Source: Gigantopelta aegis
Taxonomy: Eukaryota > Mollusca > Gastropoda > Neomphalida > Peltospiridae
Direction: 5' to 3'
NCBI RefSeq assembly: GCF_016097555.1
Contig: NC_054701.1
Location: forward strand, 61,451,648-61,515,647
DNA length: 64,000 bases
The position numbers and the translations under genes were made by a program. The notes beneath the pieces are model-generated. The model worked only from the letters and a program-made list of their open reading frames with translations, was not told the DNA's origin and ran no database searches. This document shows positions 21,337 to 32,900 of this stretch, piece by piece. The first letter of the stretch is position 1; each line of letters opens with the position of its first letter.

Positions 21337-22728
21337 AAACAACAGCAAGGCGTGGTGCAAAAGAGGCAAAACAATCACGGTTTGATGTAACTATGGGTAG
21401 TTATGATGGAGCAGAAATTTGCGAAATAGTCGGGCTCTTTCTTCTTTCAGAACTACAAGCCAAATACGGCAACAATATAGGACTATATCGCGACGATGGC
21501 CTAGCTGCATTCAATGAGTCACCGAGAACCATAGAGATAATCAAAAAAGATATTTGCAGAATATTTGCAAACCATAAACTCAAGATCACCATAGTCGCCA
21601 ACAAAAAATCTGTAGATTACTTAGATGTAACTCTAGATCTTGAAAAGAGCTCAGTCAAACCCTATATGAAACCAAACAACACACCTTTATACATCCACAA
21701 CAAGAGCAACCACCCTCCAAATATTATCCGCAGTATACCAAAAACAATAAATAAAAGGCTTTCTGATATATCTTCGAATGAGTGCATCTTTGAAGAAGCG
21801 AAACGCCCATATAAGGAAGCCTTACTCAAGAGCGGATATAACTATAACCTCAAATACACCCCAACAGCAGAAAACAACAGACGCAGAAACAATCGCAATA
21901 AAAACATCACCTGGTACAACCCACCATATAGCTCCAACGTGAAAACCAACGTAGGTCACCAGTTCCTCAGATTACTCGATGAGTGCTTTCCCAAAAGCAA
22001 CCCTCTCCACAAAATTATAAATCGAAACACCGTTAAAATTAGCTATAGCTGCATGCCTAATGTTGGGAAAATAATTTCAGCGCATAACAAAACTCTACTT
22101 CAACAACACAGAGACAAAGACGCCGTTCCCCCCAGAGAATGCAACTGTAGACGAAGAGCTGAATGTCCACTTGAGGGCAAATGCTTGCAGAAAGGAGTAA
22201 TATATCAAGCTACCGTTAATACACTCGATAACAACAAGCAAGAAACATACGTTGGTTTGACCGAGAACACATTTAAGACGAGATATACCGCGCACACGAG
22301 CAGTTTTCAAAACGCAACACAGAAGAACGCAACAGCGCTAAGTCAGTACATTTGGACACTGAAGGATAGATTCACCCCATACACCATTAAGTGGAAAATG
22401 TTATCCAAAGCAAAATCATACTCTCCAGCGAGCAAAAGATGTAACCTCTGCCTGAAGGAAAAACTGTTCATAATGTATAAACCTGAAACCAGCACACTAA
22501 ACTCCAAGAATGAACTCGTATCAGCATGTCGACACAGACGCAAATACCTTCTGTGCGCATACCACACATCACCTATAGACCTGCATAGTGACGTAACCTC
22601 GACGTCACAGACTCCATTACGTCATCAGCTTTCCGTTGACGGTGTAATTAAATCTACATCTGATGAGTGAGAGCAATTCAACTCTCTCACGAAACAAGCC
22701 TGTCATGTAGAGAAAAACATACACTTTT
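21337..22728 (+). mobile_element. 5'-truncated Penelope-like retroelement
   Basis: The element starts abruptly in a (TA)n tract and ends in another (22730-22776). It encodes the C-terminal half of a Penelope-type protein (21393-22670) and a short 3' flank. Integration next to TA-rich sequence at both sides is visible. Confidence 0.85.
21393..22670 (+). CDS. Penelope-like RT C-terminal half with GIY-YIG endonuclease
   Basis: An uninterrupted 425-codon frame. It opens MGSYDGAEICEIVGLFLL and reaches GLYRDDGLAAF, where the DD pair is the RT catalytic motif, at residues about 31-40. The earlier RT motifs are absent through 5' truncation. The thumb and linker (VDYLDVTLDLE, then HPPNIIRSIPKTINKRLS) and a basic linker (NNRRRNNRNKN) follow. 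The cysteine cluster ECNCRRRAECPLEGKC precedes a GIY-YIG-type domain: VIYQATV, then TYVGLTENTFKTRYTAH at about 290-306. The C-terminus holds CNLCLKEK. The frame is intact despite truncation, so the copy is fairly young. It is not a host gene. Confidence 0.88.
   Translation: MGSYDGAEICEIVGLFLLSELQAKYGNNIGLYRDDGLAAFNESPRTIEIIKKDICRIFANHKLKITIVANKKSVDYLDVTLDLEKSSVKPYMKPNNTPLYIHNKSNHPPNIIRSIPKTINKRLSDISSNECIFEEAKRPYKEALLKSGYNYNLKYTPTAENNRRRNNRNKNITWYNPPYSSNVKTNVGHQFLRLLDECFPKSNPLHKIINRNTVKISYSCMPNVGKIISAHNKTLLQQHRDKDAVPPRECNCRRRAECPLEGKCLQKGVIYQATVNTLDNNKQETYVGLTENTFKTRYTAHTSSFQNATQKNATALSQYIWTLKDRFTPYTIKWKMLSKAKSYSPASKRCNLCLKEKLFIMYKPETSTLNSKNELVSACRHRRKYLLCAYHTSPIDLHSDVTSTSQTPLRHQLSVDGVIKSTSDE

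Positions 22729-22729
<1 letters not shown>

Positions 22730-22776
<47 letters not shown>
22730..22776. repeat. (TA)n microsatellite
   Basis: TA run at the 3' edge of the Penelope-like element, followed by (GTAT)n. Confidence 0.95.
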
Positions 22777-22777
<1 letters not shown>

Positions 22778-23143
22778 TATGTATGTATGTATGTATTAGT
22801 GTTTTCCCTAGCTTATTTTAGCATGGTGCAGCACCATGCCTCACTATTTTAGCACCATCTTGCCTTAACCAGTGCCATGCTGCACTGAGATTAAAAAAGC
22901 CTTTTTCAATAATTAATTCTAAAATTGCCTTGATAAAACACTAAAAAAATGTATTATTAATTAATTAAAATATCTCTGTTATATATTTGCCATTCATTTA
23001 CTAAAGCAAGAACATTAATTACATTTATGTTTATTTCAATTATTGTTTTTGTCTTTAATGCATAAAAAGTGCCCTGAAAATGGTCAAAATTGCCCCCAAA
23101 GTGTTTTGTCTATCATGCCTTGCCACATTTCTAGGGAAAACAC

Positions 23144-23310
<167 letters not shown>

Positions 23311-23618
23311 ATTTACCTTCTGTGACACCCAATAGCCGTTGTATATGTTTGTGCTGGGGTGTCGTTAAAACATTCATTCATTGTGTTTCTCTATTACAGC
23401 CTAAGTTTGACATCCAATGGCCGATGACTAATAAATCAATGTGCTCTAAACCAAAACAAACAAACAAACTATTACAGGCTGATTCTGTGGTGTGCTGTTA
23501 CTAAAAATATTGCTTATATAGTGCACTGTCTCAGTGTCATGTAGTATGTATATCTTCTCTGTACTCTTTATACTATATATATCTAGCCTATACAATATTT
23601 ATTTATTCTCAGTAGCTA

Positions 23619-23907
23619 AGTTGTAAGTGTTCGCTTGATACGCGGTCGGTTTTCGGATCGATCCCCGTTGGTGGGCCATTTCTCGTTCCAGCCAGTGCAC
23701 GACGACTGGTATATCAAATGCCGTGGTATGTGCTATCCTGTCTATGGGATGGTGCATATAAAAAAAATCCCTTGCTACTGATGAACAATGTAGCTGGTTT
23801 CGTCTCTAAGACTATACGTCAAAATTACCATATGTTTGACATCCAATAGCCGATGATTGATAAACCAATGTGCTCTAGTGGTGTCGTTAAACAAAACAAA
23901 CAAACTA
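23619..23907 (+). mobile_element. SINE family A, plus orientation
   Basis: A degraded head (AAGTGTTCGCTTGATACGCG, B-box region TTCGGATCGATCCCC) leads into the core and the tail GTGTCGTTAAACAAAACAAA. Confidence 0.82.
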
Positions 23908-23965
23908 CTGTCTTGTATCATATAATCTTTATTACATTATTATCTCAGCTCGAATGGCGAATCAC

Positions 23966-24738
23966 GCTCGGCAGGGTTGTCTCCCATTTGTTACACATCC
24001 CATTTGTTACACACCGGCATATTCCCAGTTCTTACACAGTCGGCTTACAGACTAATTAAGCAAACTCCTATAACCTTATTGGAACAGTCTAGTCTAATTC
24101 AACTGTTCGTTTCAATTCAACTTTACTCCATCAAACCAATCACATTGGTACATAATACATGTATACATTTTTAAATTGATATGCATACTGTAAATCGGGA
24201 AAATAACGCGTTTAAAGTTTTAAAAAAACATGCGCATGTGATACATGTTTAGTGTAAATATCGCATATATGATCGTAGTATGCGTAATAAGCCAGTACTC
24301 ATGAATCGGAAATGAAACTCTAAATAATGTAAAAATAATACGGACAGGTTAACATAGTTGTCGAGTTTTTTCTTCTTCCTCTACTGTTAATTAATGACTA
24401 GAAATTCAATGAGTGGCGACTTAGCGTTTAATGTTTTACTTCATAAACCGGTTTTACTTCTAAAATGGTCTTAATTGTTAACAACTGAAGCCGTGAGCAA
24501 TATTAATCCAGTTTACAGTACATCAGCTACAAGCATAGATTCTCCATCATCACATAGTAAATAGATATTTTGTAATAAATCAATGTGAATATATGTTCTG
24601 TTCTTGTGTCTTAATAGTTAATAGAAGGTGAGTCCATTATTGCATACTAGGTAGAAGGTACAGAATTAACAGTTCAATCAACAATGACGTATGTTGTTAT
24701 AAGGTGTGTAAGAAATGGGACGTGTAACAAATGGGAGG
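23966..24738. mobile_element. Non-autonomous element with 35-bp terminal inverted repeats
   Basis: CTCCCATTTGTTACACATCC near 23980 is inverted at the right end as GGACGTGTAACAAATGGGAG (near 24718-24737). The next inward block (CATTTGTTACACACC versus GGTGTGTAAGAAATG) also pairs. The interior has no convincing ORF. Confidence 0.68.
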
Positions 24739-24805
24739 GCACCCTCGGCAGTCCCTCGCGGCTTTCGGCATTCTAACCTTCGTAGGATAAAGCTGATATC
24801 ATTCT

Positions 24806-25998
24806 TAAAGGAATGCTAAAGCAAGGCTTTTGGACTGGTATGCATATTCAACGATAGATAATGTACATTATTGCTTAATATCAACAAGTATAATAGTATA
24901 GTTAATTAATAAAACGGTTAAATGTGACCGCTATTATATATAACGGGCGCAGCTATTTTGTACCATCCCAGTGAATACGCCCTCTGGCGAGCTGGTCGTT
25001 ACGTAATACCTAACGTGTCACGTCAGGAATTAGTCTTCGAATTGAAGAAACAAAACATACCCGATTTTTGCGGATGCATTGCAATGTTCTGTAATAATAT
25101 CCATCCCAGTAACACAGCAACGTGTATATGCGGTTTATTTTTCAATACAAAATAAACCACCATTGTCAAAGTGTTGAAATAACTGTATTATATTTTGTAT
25201 ATAAATTAACCCACGTACTGCAATAATAGTCGGAGTGTTTTCTTGGTTAATTGGTCTTTTCTTTCCGTGGCCTGTACCTGTGGTTCTTGATTGGCAGGTG
25301 TATATTTAGACGGTGTCTAGACACACTAAAAATACGTGCCTCTTTTATTATCACAGGGTATTGTGTGATAACCTCAAATCGTAATGGACTTTACCAGCCA
25401 TCCTGTTTTATTACTGTAAGTAATTCTGTAAAACCCTTGATTAAGTAGACTTTCCCGTCTAAAATCACAAAAATTACCAATTACGTAGTAACAAAGAAAG
25501 AAAATTATCACTTGGGTATCATGAGTGGTCGTTTTCGCTCGAACGTATCCTACCAATAGCCTGAATAGGCCTAATAATATGTATTTTTGCTTTGTGTTTT
25601 TTAAAAGAAAAAAATACTATAACTCCATTTCGTTATATTGATGCAAATTGAAATATATTTAGTTAAATAGTTTATTATACTATCAAGTCATTTATGTTGT
25701 TTTACAAGTCAGGTTGATGAAAGCGAAGCGCCTTGTTGTAAATTAGAGCGTTTGTTTACACTGTGCATAATAGAGAAGTTGGACCTGTGCTGACGTCACT
25801 TCGCCCCAAGCTATACCACCGGACGTCACAAAAACGAAACAAAATGGCTGCCCCCAGTTAGCAGGAATAATCATGTTTTTTTATTAATTCTAAAATTACG
25901 CATTTTTCATTGGTTAAAGTGTCAGTATGTGTTGGTGGTCCGGGTATGCATCTTTCCAACAAATAAGGCTCTTGTTGGAGTTTAGTCTACCTTTAAGA
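24806..25998. mobile_element. Probable inverted-repeat element with degenerate ends
   Basis: The left end TTCTTAAAGGAATGCTAAAG with GGTATGCAT downstream resembles the reverse complement of the right end (GGGTATGCATCTTTCC, then GAGTTTAGTCTACCTTTAAG). Similarity is imperfect. The interior carries CGTCA and AAAATGGCTGCCCCC words and no clear ORF. Confidence 0.45.
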
Positions 25999-26157
25999 CA
26001 GTAACCAGTTATTCTCTATTTATTCTTTATTCTGTATCTCTAATCTGTACTATATCTCTTTATTCTGTATATCTGTAATATGTTTCTTTCAAGTATTATA
26101 AATTATCTCTTTTTTTTCCAGTGTAAAATCTCTTTATTCTGCATTTCTTTCCTGTAC

Positions 26158-26330
26158 AATCAGAGGCGGATCTAGGGGGCCCGTACCCCCAACCCTAAAT
26201 TTTGCGACAGTTATAATTTTATTATATATTAATTTTCTTTTTTTTTACGAACCCCTCCAAACCTCGCCCAAAGTTCCATTGACATTCCGCTTCATGTCAT
26301 TGCCTCCCCCCCCGAAAGAATTTTTTTTAA
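26158..26330 (+). mobile_element. Short hAT-like MITE family R, left part
   Basis: Starts CAGAGGCGGATCTAGGGGGC and continues with TTATAATTTTATTATATATT and TTCATGTCATTGCC. The complete relative is at 53810-54008. Confidence 0.55.
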
Positions 26331-26861
26331 AATAAATTAATAATAATAATAGTATCTCGTTATTCCGCATCAATAAAGAGTAATCGTCACGGTCCTGTAA
26401 CATGATGAATGAAAAGAGAACAAAGTCAAACAAAGTTAGTCAAGAAATATGTTCTTATAAACAATAATATTGGTTAACATTATCTGTATATCAATAACAA
26501 CAATTACTGTTTCAATATTACAAAAGCAGCTAAATAGTCAAATAATTTCACTAGTTTGGGGGATGAAATCAGGTTGGACGTTCCACTTCTCGTTTTGCTG
26601 AAGACTTTAATTTTACTTCATAATACTGTCATAGTGTAACATTTACCTCTATATTCAAGTGCAATTTATATATTTAGCTGTTCATGTACAATTCAGTTAA
26701 TTGTTATTCTGTCACCTGCATATATGCAATAACTTAGACTTTAATTAATTAGGGGCTAGCAATCAGACCAATTAGAGTGACACTAAATTACAGCAATCTA
26801 GGACCTAAGGATTTTAATTGGTGCCCTCAACTTGTGAATTCTGTTATTCACTTAACATTAC

Positions 26862-27418
26862 GGGGCGGGACGTAGCCCAGTGGTAAAGTGCTCGCTTGAT
26901 GTGCAGTCGGTGTGGGATCGATCTCCGTCAGTGGGCCCACTGGGCTATTTCTCGCTCCAGCCAGTGCACCACGACTGGTACATCAAAGGCCGTGGCATGT
27001 TCTATCCTGTCTATGGAATGGTGCATATAAAAGATCCCTGGCTGCTAATCAAAAAGAGTAGTCCATGAAGTGGTGACAGCGGGTTTCCTCCCACAATATC
27101 TGTGTGGTCCTTAACCATATGTCCGACGCCATATAACCATAAATAAAATGTGTTGAGTGAAAGACATATGGTTAAGGACAATACAGATATTAGGAGAGGA
27201 AACCCGCTGTCGCCACTTTATGGGCTACTCTTTTCGATTAGCAGCAAGGGATATTTTATGTGCAAAGACAGGGTAGTACATACCACGGCCTTTGATATAC
27301 CAGTCGTGGTGCACTGGCTGGAACGAGAAATAGCGCAATGGGCCCACCGACGGGGATCGATCTCACACCGACCGCGCATCGAGCGAGCGCTGTACCACTG
27401 GGCTACGCCCCGCCCCCC
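26862..27418. mobile_element. Two family A SINEs joined tail to tail (inverted pair)
   Basis: Copy 1 runs head-first on the plus strand from GGGGCGGGACGTAGCCCAGT (26862) to AATAAAATGTGTTGAGTG (about 27159). Copy 2 then runs on the minus strand, with its head at CTGGGCTACGCCCCGCCCC (27400-27418). Heads are outside and tails meet, so the pair is an inverted repeat with arms of about 260 bp. Confidence 0.85.
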
Positions 27419-27482
27419 TGTGTGAAGTGCGTCATTTAAAAAAAAAAACATTTCCTTCCTTCATTTAGCGAGTACACCAAGG

Positions 27483-28215
27483 TGCAAAATTTACCCCAGC
27501 CTACAGGCAAGCGAGTACATCAAAATCTACCTCAGCCTACAGGCAAGCGAGTACATCAAAATCTACCTCAGCCTACAGCCAAGCGAGTACACCAAGATCT
27601 ACCTCAGCCTACAGCCAAGCGAGTACACCAAGATCTACCTCAGCCTACAACCAAGCGACTACACCAAGATCTACCTCAGCCTACACCCAAGCGACTACAC
27701 CAAGATCTACCTCAGCCTACAGCCAAGCGACTACACCAAGATCTACCTCAGCCTACACCCAAGCGAGTACATCAAGATCTACCTCAGCCTACAGCCAAGC
27801 GAGTACACCAAGATCTACCTCAGCCTACAACCAAGCGAGTACACCAAGATCTACCTCAGCCTACAACCAAGCGACTACACCAAGATCTACCTCAGCCTAC
27901 ACCCAAGCGAGTACATCAAGATCTACCTCAGCCTACAGCCAAGCGAGTACACCAAGATCTACCTCAGCCTACAACCAAGCGACTACACCAAGATCTACCT
28001 CAGCCTACAGCCAAGCGAGTACACCAAGATCTACCTCAGACTACAACCAAGCGACTACATCCAGATTTACCTCAGCCTACAGCCAAGCGAGTACATCAAG
28101 ATCTACCTCAGCCTACAACCAAGTGAGTACATCAAGATTTACCTCAGCCTACAACCAAGCGAGTACATCAAGATCTACCTTTGCCTACAGCCAAGCGAGT
28201 ACATCAAGAGTTACC
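27483..28215. repeat. 36-bp minisatellite, about 20 units
   Basis: The unit is GATCTACCTCAGCCTACAGC followed by CAAGCGAGTACACCAA, with point variants. 36 is a multiple of three, so the plus strand stays open for 214 codons and reads DLPQPTAKRVHQ repeated. The open frame follows from unit length, and no flanking non-repeat coding sequence supports a protein. It lies about 385 bp beyond the stop codon of gene B and could be in its 3' UTR. Confidence 0.9.
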
Positions 28216-28599
28216 TAACCTTTACAGCCAAACAAGTACAATGACAATCTACCTGACTCCACAGCGAAGTACAGCCAAGAACAACTAAATTAAGTATAAT
28301 TGAACGAGCACAGTCTTGCGAAAAAGAACTTTTTCTAATCACAATTTGACAGAAATAGAACTTACAGAGCAGATGGACCAACAGACGTGCGTCAATATTC
28401 GTGTCAACGAAAACGAAAATTCGGACGACTAGCTTATCACGGAATTCTACAAAATGGAACTTCGCAAGCGACAAGGTCTGTCATAACGGTAAAAGAAATT
28501 GTGAATGTCATGCAAATCCATGTTCATTACAAATGTTCTGTTTAAAACTTGCATCTCGTTTGTCAAATCCAGCTCTCTCTCTCTCTCTCTGAAATTATA

Positions 28600-28779
28600 T
28601 CATATCATCTGTTCTGGCCACAAATCTTCTTCTATCATCTCGCACAGACATTTTTTCCTCATCACGGTGGCATGGCGTTCATGAATCGATTCGTCCAAGT
28701 CGTTCCACTGTAAAATTCGGTCGTAGTTGTTGCTTACAAACAGTCTTATGTGGTGGTCTGCCACACGTTTGGCAAGAGC
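28600..28779 (-). CDS. TIR-TM gene B, coding exon 8 (terminal, with stop)
   Basis: An acceptor (TTGTTTTAG) precedes 180 nt that read ALAKRVADHHIRLF, VSNNYDRILQWNDL, HERHATVMRKKCLCEM and finish EEDLWPEQMI before TGA. It joins exon 7 in phase 0. It is charged and probably cytosolic and helical. No AATAAA is seen in the 400 bp after the stop. The equivalent exon of gene A is outside the window. Confidence 0.8.
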   Translation of the reverse strand, partial: ALAKRVADHHIRLFVSNNYDRILQWNDLDESIHERHATVMRKKCLCEMIEEDLWPEQMI

Positions 28780-28816
28780 CTAAAACAATACAAAAAAGTA
28801 AAACATTTGTAAGTAC

Positions 28817-28818
<2 letters not shown>

Positions 28819-28869
<51 letters not shown>

Positions 28870-28890
28870 AACAAACAAACAAACAAACAA
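28819..28890. repeat. (CA)n(AAAC)n microsatellite
   Basis: CA run followed by AAAC units, 40 bp upstream of exon 8 on the gene strand. Confidence 0.95.
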
Positions 28891-29766
28891 CCCACAAAAC
28901 ATGTTCTAGTGGTCACCTCTGTTATAAATATACAAAATAGTGGTGATTTAATGGTTTTGTTTTTGGACTTAAAATTGGTACATATTGGATTCGCATCCCG
29001 GTATCGCTTCCCAAAACGAGTTCTCTCTATGAACTGACCATCAACCTACTGTTCTCTATTTGTAATTACTGGGCGACTATCATGCAAAACATTAATATAG
29101 GTTCATCAGCAACAATATTTGAGTTACAAACCATTAAACAAGAACTTCTCTTTGTTCTGTTGTTTAACAATTGAATGTACCGGTACATTGTATTAATTGT
29201 GACGTTAATGGCAGTATTAACTACAGAACAGCTTAGTGCATAAGTGTGTAACGCCTTCTTATTGTTCCTACCTTACTTACTTACTTACTTACTTACTTAA
29301 TTATAGATATTTGACGTGCCCATATTCAATTAAGGTTCAAGCACATACCTCCATGAACGTCAAAAATAAAAACATTATCACGTTCAATTATTATAATTAC
29401 AATCTTTTTTACTACTTACTCACTGAAAATTAAAACACGGCACAAGGAAAAAACCCCACGTAAATTTATGACCGGGTAATTTAAATACTACAAATGTTAA
29501 CAAAAAGTTCCTGTGCACCAAATAATTGCATATAGAATATAATTTACTTGAAATCTGGTCATAAAAATTCAGTAAATGAACGTGAAACCACTCACTTCGA
29601 TATTACAGCGGTGTCCTGTCAATTGCACAAGATATTCATGCTTTGTGATCACATGTTGCATTACTAGCATTCTTGGTCACGTGTTCCTGTGTGACGTCAT
29701 TTTTCTTATCATTGGACTCTAAAACTGTTAAATTGATGATGTAAACTACACCAAAAATTTAATTTA

Positions 29767-31178
29767 TTGTTCCATATTTACAAAAAACCACAAATAAACG
29801 TCACTGTATACAAGAAAGTCACATGACATGCTGTCAAAGTTGAAGGTTGTCAAACATGGATTTTACACATTAGAACATTCGTTTAATAGTGTGTGAATCC
29901 ACCCCTGGCGCGAATACACTCGACACATCGTTGCCTCATGCTGTTGATCAGACGTCTGAAGAACTCTTGGGGAATGGCCTGCCACTCTGCCATAAGAAGT
30001 TGACCCAGATCATGAAGGTTAGCCGGAGGGGCATGGTTATCCCGAACTCTCCTGCCTAATTCGTCCCAGGCGTTCTCTATTGGGGCCAAGTCAGGCGAAT
30101 ATGCTGGCCAATCCATCCTGGCGATACCTTGTTGTCTGAGAAAGTCCGTTACCACCCTGGCGCGGTGGGGTCTGGCATTGTCATCCTGCAGAACTGCCCC
30201 GCCGCCAATCTGCTGAAGGCCTGGGAGAACCAACGGCCGGATAATCTCATTCAGATAGCGGATTCCATTCAGATTGCCATCCACCACATAGAGGGGGGTC
30301 CTGTGGTGGATAGAGATGCCGCCCCACACTATGACGCTGCCACCACCGAACCGGTGACGTTGTCTAACGTTAACGTCAGCGAAGCGCTCCCCAGGACGTC
30401 TGTAGACACGAACCCGACCGTCGTTGAACTGGAGACTAAACCTGGACTCATCAGTGAACATCACTCGACCCCACTGAACACGTTGCCACCGCAGATGAAG
30501 CGTGCACCAGTGACATCTGGCCGTTCTGTGACGTGGTAGGAGTGGTGGTCGAACAGCCTGGCGACGGCAGCGTAGATTATTGGCTCTCAGACGATTGCGT
30601 ATGGTTTGATCAGACACTCGAGTTCCAGTCGCAGTCCGCAGATTGTCACGTAATCGGCGTGCAGTGGTTGTGCGTTGACGTAGAGCCATATTGGTGATGT
30701 AGCGGTCCTCTCTATTTGTAGTGCTTCGGGGTCTTCCCGAACGTGGACGATTTCGAACAGAATTCGTTGCTTGGTACCGTTGCCACAGTCGGCCAACGAC
30801 ACTGACTGACACCAAGTCTCAGAGCAACATTTCTTTGCGTACTGCCATCCTGAAGCCAAGCAATAGCCCTTCCTCGATCTTCGATAGTCAGTTGACGTCG
30901 TACCATTGTCGAATTTGGAGTGTGCACCGTACACGAACGCAAGCTCCAATTATATGGAAATTCAGCATTGGGAACATGGAATACACATGCAAAGCGTGCA
31001 AATGAAGCGCTTTGTGAAAAAGCAAGTTATGGGCACTTAGCAGACCTTTCGCTTTCGCCCTAATTTACGTGCAAATGTAAGCATGTTTTCGCCATTAGAA
31101 CTAGTCGACAGTGTCAATGACAGTGGATTTTAATTCATTTATGGGTTGCTTAGACCCACTTTCGTCAAAATGGAACAA
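29767..31178 (-). mobile_element. Tc1/mariner element 1, complete with TIRs and TA target site
   Basis: The ends TTGTTCCATATTTACAAAA (left) and, on the minus strand, TTGTTCCATTTTGACGAAA (right) are inverted. Each is flanked by TA (29765-29766 and 31179-31180). Length 1412 bp. It contains one transposase frame interrupted once (29883-30906). It lies in intron 7 of gene B. Confidence 0.9.
29883..30906 (-). pseudogene. Tc1-type transposase (DD34E) broken by one frameshift
   Basis: The N-terminal HTH begins MVRRQLTIEDRGRAIAWLQD at 30906 and runs to LRLGVSQ. The frame then shifts near 30810 and continues VVGRLWQRYQ to the end (RARGGFTHY, stop at 29883). Basic GRPRSTT lies between the DNA-binding halves. 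The catalytic residues are kept: FTDESRF, LQDDNARPH and APIENAWDEL, with 34 residues between the second Asp and the Glu. Only the single frameshift appears to disable it. Alternatively the shift is a base-call error. Confidence 0.9.
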
Positions 31179-31269
31179 TACCATGCGTGACATTATGGTC
31201 TAGCTAATATAATTGACATTCAGAAAATAATGTCGAAAATATCGTCTGACCCTTAAATTCTTTTGAGTA

Positions 31270-31334
<65 letters not shown>
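31270..31334. repeat. (TA)n microsatellite, left flank of Tc1 element 2
   Basis: TA run broken by the transposon at 31335; it resumes at 32797. Confidence 0.95.
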
Positions 31335-31335
<1 letters not shown>

Positions 31336-32795
31336 TGAACCCCTTTAGTATCACTGGGATACGGTGTTCCTGTGAACTTCATTTAATTGGTGAACACTAT
31401 CATCAACACACATATGGGCAGAGATGGGGTTTTATTCCGTGATACCAGATTGAACATCATAGGGGTCAAAACTAAAAATAGTTGGTGGAACATGTGATTA
31501 TCAAATGGATATCAGTAGCATGTGTGTCCTTCACTGGATGCAATACACGCTGTGCATCGACGCCTCATGGAGATAACCAAGTTCTGGAAGGAGGCTTGTG
31601 GCAGTTGGTTCCATTCCTGCAATATGGCCGCATCAAGGTCACGGAGATTCTGGATTTGTGGCCTCAGATAAAGACGCCGTCCCAGCTCGTCCCAGACGTG
31701 TTCAATAGGTGCCATATCCGGGGAAAGAGCAGGCCATGGTATGGCATTAATTTTTGCTTGCAGCTAGGAACAGCATGCTCACACGTACCGTATGAGGACC
31801 AGCATTATATTGGTGAAAGACATGCAGGTGAGGATGTGCTTGGAACATGGGCACAACGACAGGCTGTAAAACTTCATCTCTGTAGTTTATCGCATGCATC
31901 CGTCCCCTACAAATGCGCAGGAGGGTCCTGTGATCAAAAGTGAAGGTACCCCAAACCATCACTGCCACCACCAATCCATTGGTCTGGCGCACACAACAAT
32001 CCGCATAACGTTCACTGCGACGTCTCCACACAAGATGACGACCATCAGCGTGATGCAGATGAAAGCGACTTTCAACACCGAATAGGACCTCTCTCCAATC
32101 ATGCACTCGCTGTTGACGATGCTGATTGGTCAGGATAGGATTAACATACGGTCGCCGTGCACGACGTCCCGCTGCAGCTAAACCGCAACCTTATGGTGGA
32201 TGCACACACTGGATCCCGTAGATTCTGTTTAGCTGCAGCTGTTTCCGTAGCTGGACGGAATCGATCACGCAGACGAAGGAGCCGAATGTATCCATCTTGC
32301 GCTGGGGTCGTCATGTGTGGCTGCCCAAGACGTTGACGGTCACGAGTTGATCGTGTTTGCCTCAACCTTCCATTTAACCTGGTTATTATGAAGTGATGAC
32401 AACTGAATTGTCTGGCAACCGCTCGAATGGAAATTCCACTTTGTAGCAATCCTATTGCTTGATTGCGTTGGTTTTCTGTCAATCGCGGCATCATTTACTG
32501 TATTTTACGAATGTTTAGAGGGGAAAATCACCACAGATCAGTGTTCCAAGGATCTTTCATGGTATATTGCTTCAAAAACATCTAAACTATTGTGCTCTTC
32601 TTAAGTACAGCAGGCAAAAATAATGATTTTCATGATTTGCATGTGCACGTAGTTGAGTTGAAACAAGGTCTCAATGTTGTGTTCGGACGCATCGTTTAAC
32701 ATGTTTATATTAAGTTTAAATTGATATTGTTACCAAATATTGTAATGTTTAAAACATACGTGAGGAACTAGGTGGTGCGTTTCTAAAGGAGTTCA

Positions 32796-32796
<1 letters not shown>
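31335..32796 (-). mobile_element. Tc1/mariner element 2, inserted in a (TA)n microsatellite
   Basis: The termini are CTGAACCCCTTTAGTATC (left) and, on the minus strand, CTGAACTCCTTTAGAAAC (right), each directly flanked by TA microsatellite. Length 1462 bp. It contains a decayed transposase. Confidence 0.88.
31512..32494 (-). pseudogene. Decayed Tc1-type transposase
   Basis: Three frames carry pieces in order: the HTH region MMPRLTENQRNQAIGLLQSG (start 32494), the catalytic core with LFGVESRFHLHHADGRH, and the end APIEHVWDELGRRL. Two catalytic Asp positions appear replaced (FGVES where FTDES is usual; YNAGPH where DNA/DNARPH is usual); the Glu remains. Inactive. Confidence 0.87.
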
Positions 32797-32876
<80 letters not shown>

Positions 32877-32900
32877 TGTATGTATATATGTATGTTTCTA
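32797..32900. repeat. (TA)n(TATG)n microsatellite, right flank of Tc1 element 2
   Basis: TA run continuing the tract at 31270-31334, then TATG units. A further GT-rich tract lies near 33018-33070. Confidence 0.93.

Noticed and set aside
21393..22670. A host GIY-YIG nuclease gene
   Set aside because: The RT motif YRDD and the order of domains identify a truncated Penelope-like element.
27482..28126. A 214-residue repetitive protein
   Set aside because: The frame is open only because 36 is a multiple of three. There are no flanking exons, splice signals or non-repeat coding sequence.
30129..30539. A 136-codon plus-strand ORF
   Set aside because: It is antisense to the Tc1 transposase, with no family similarity.
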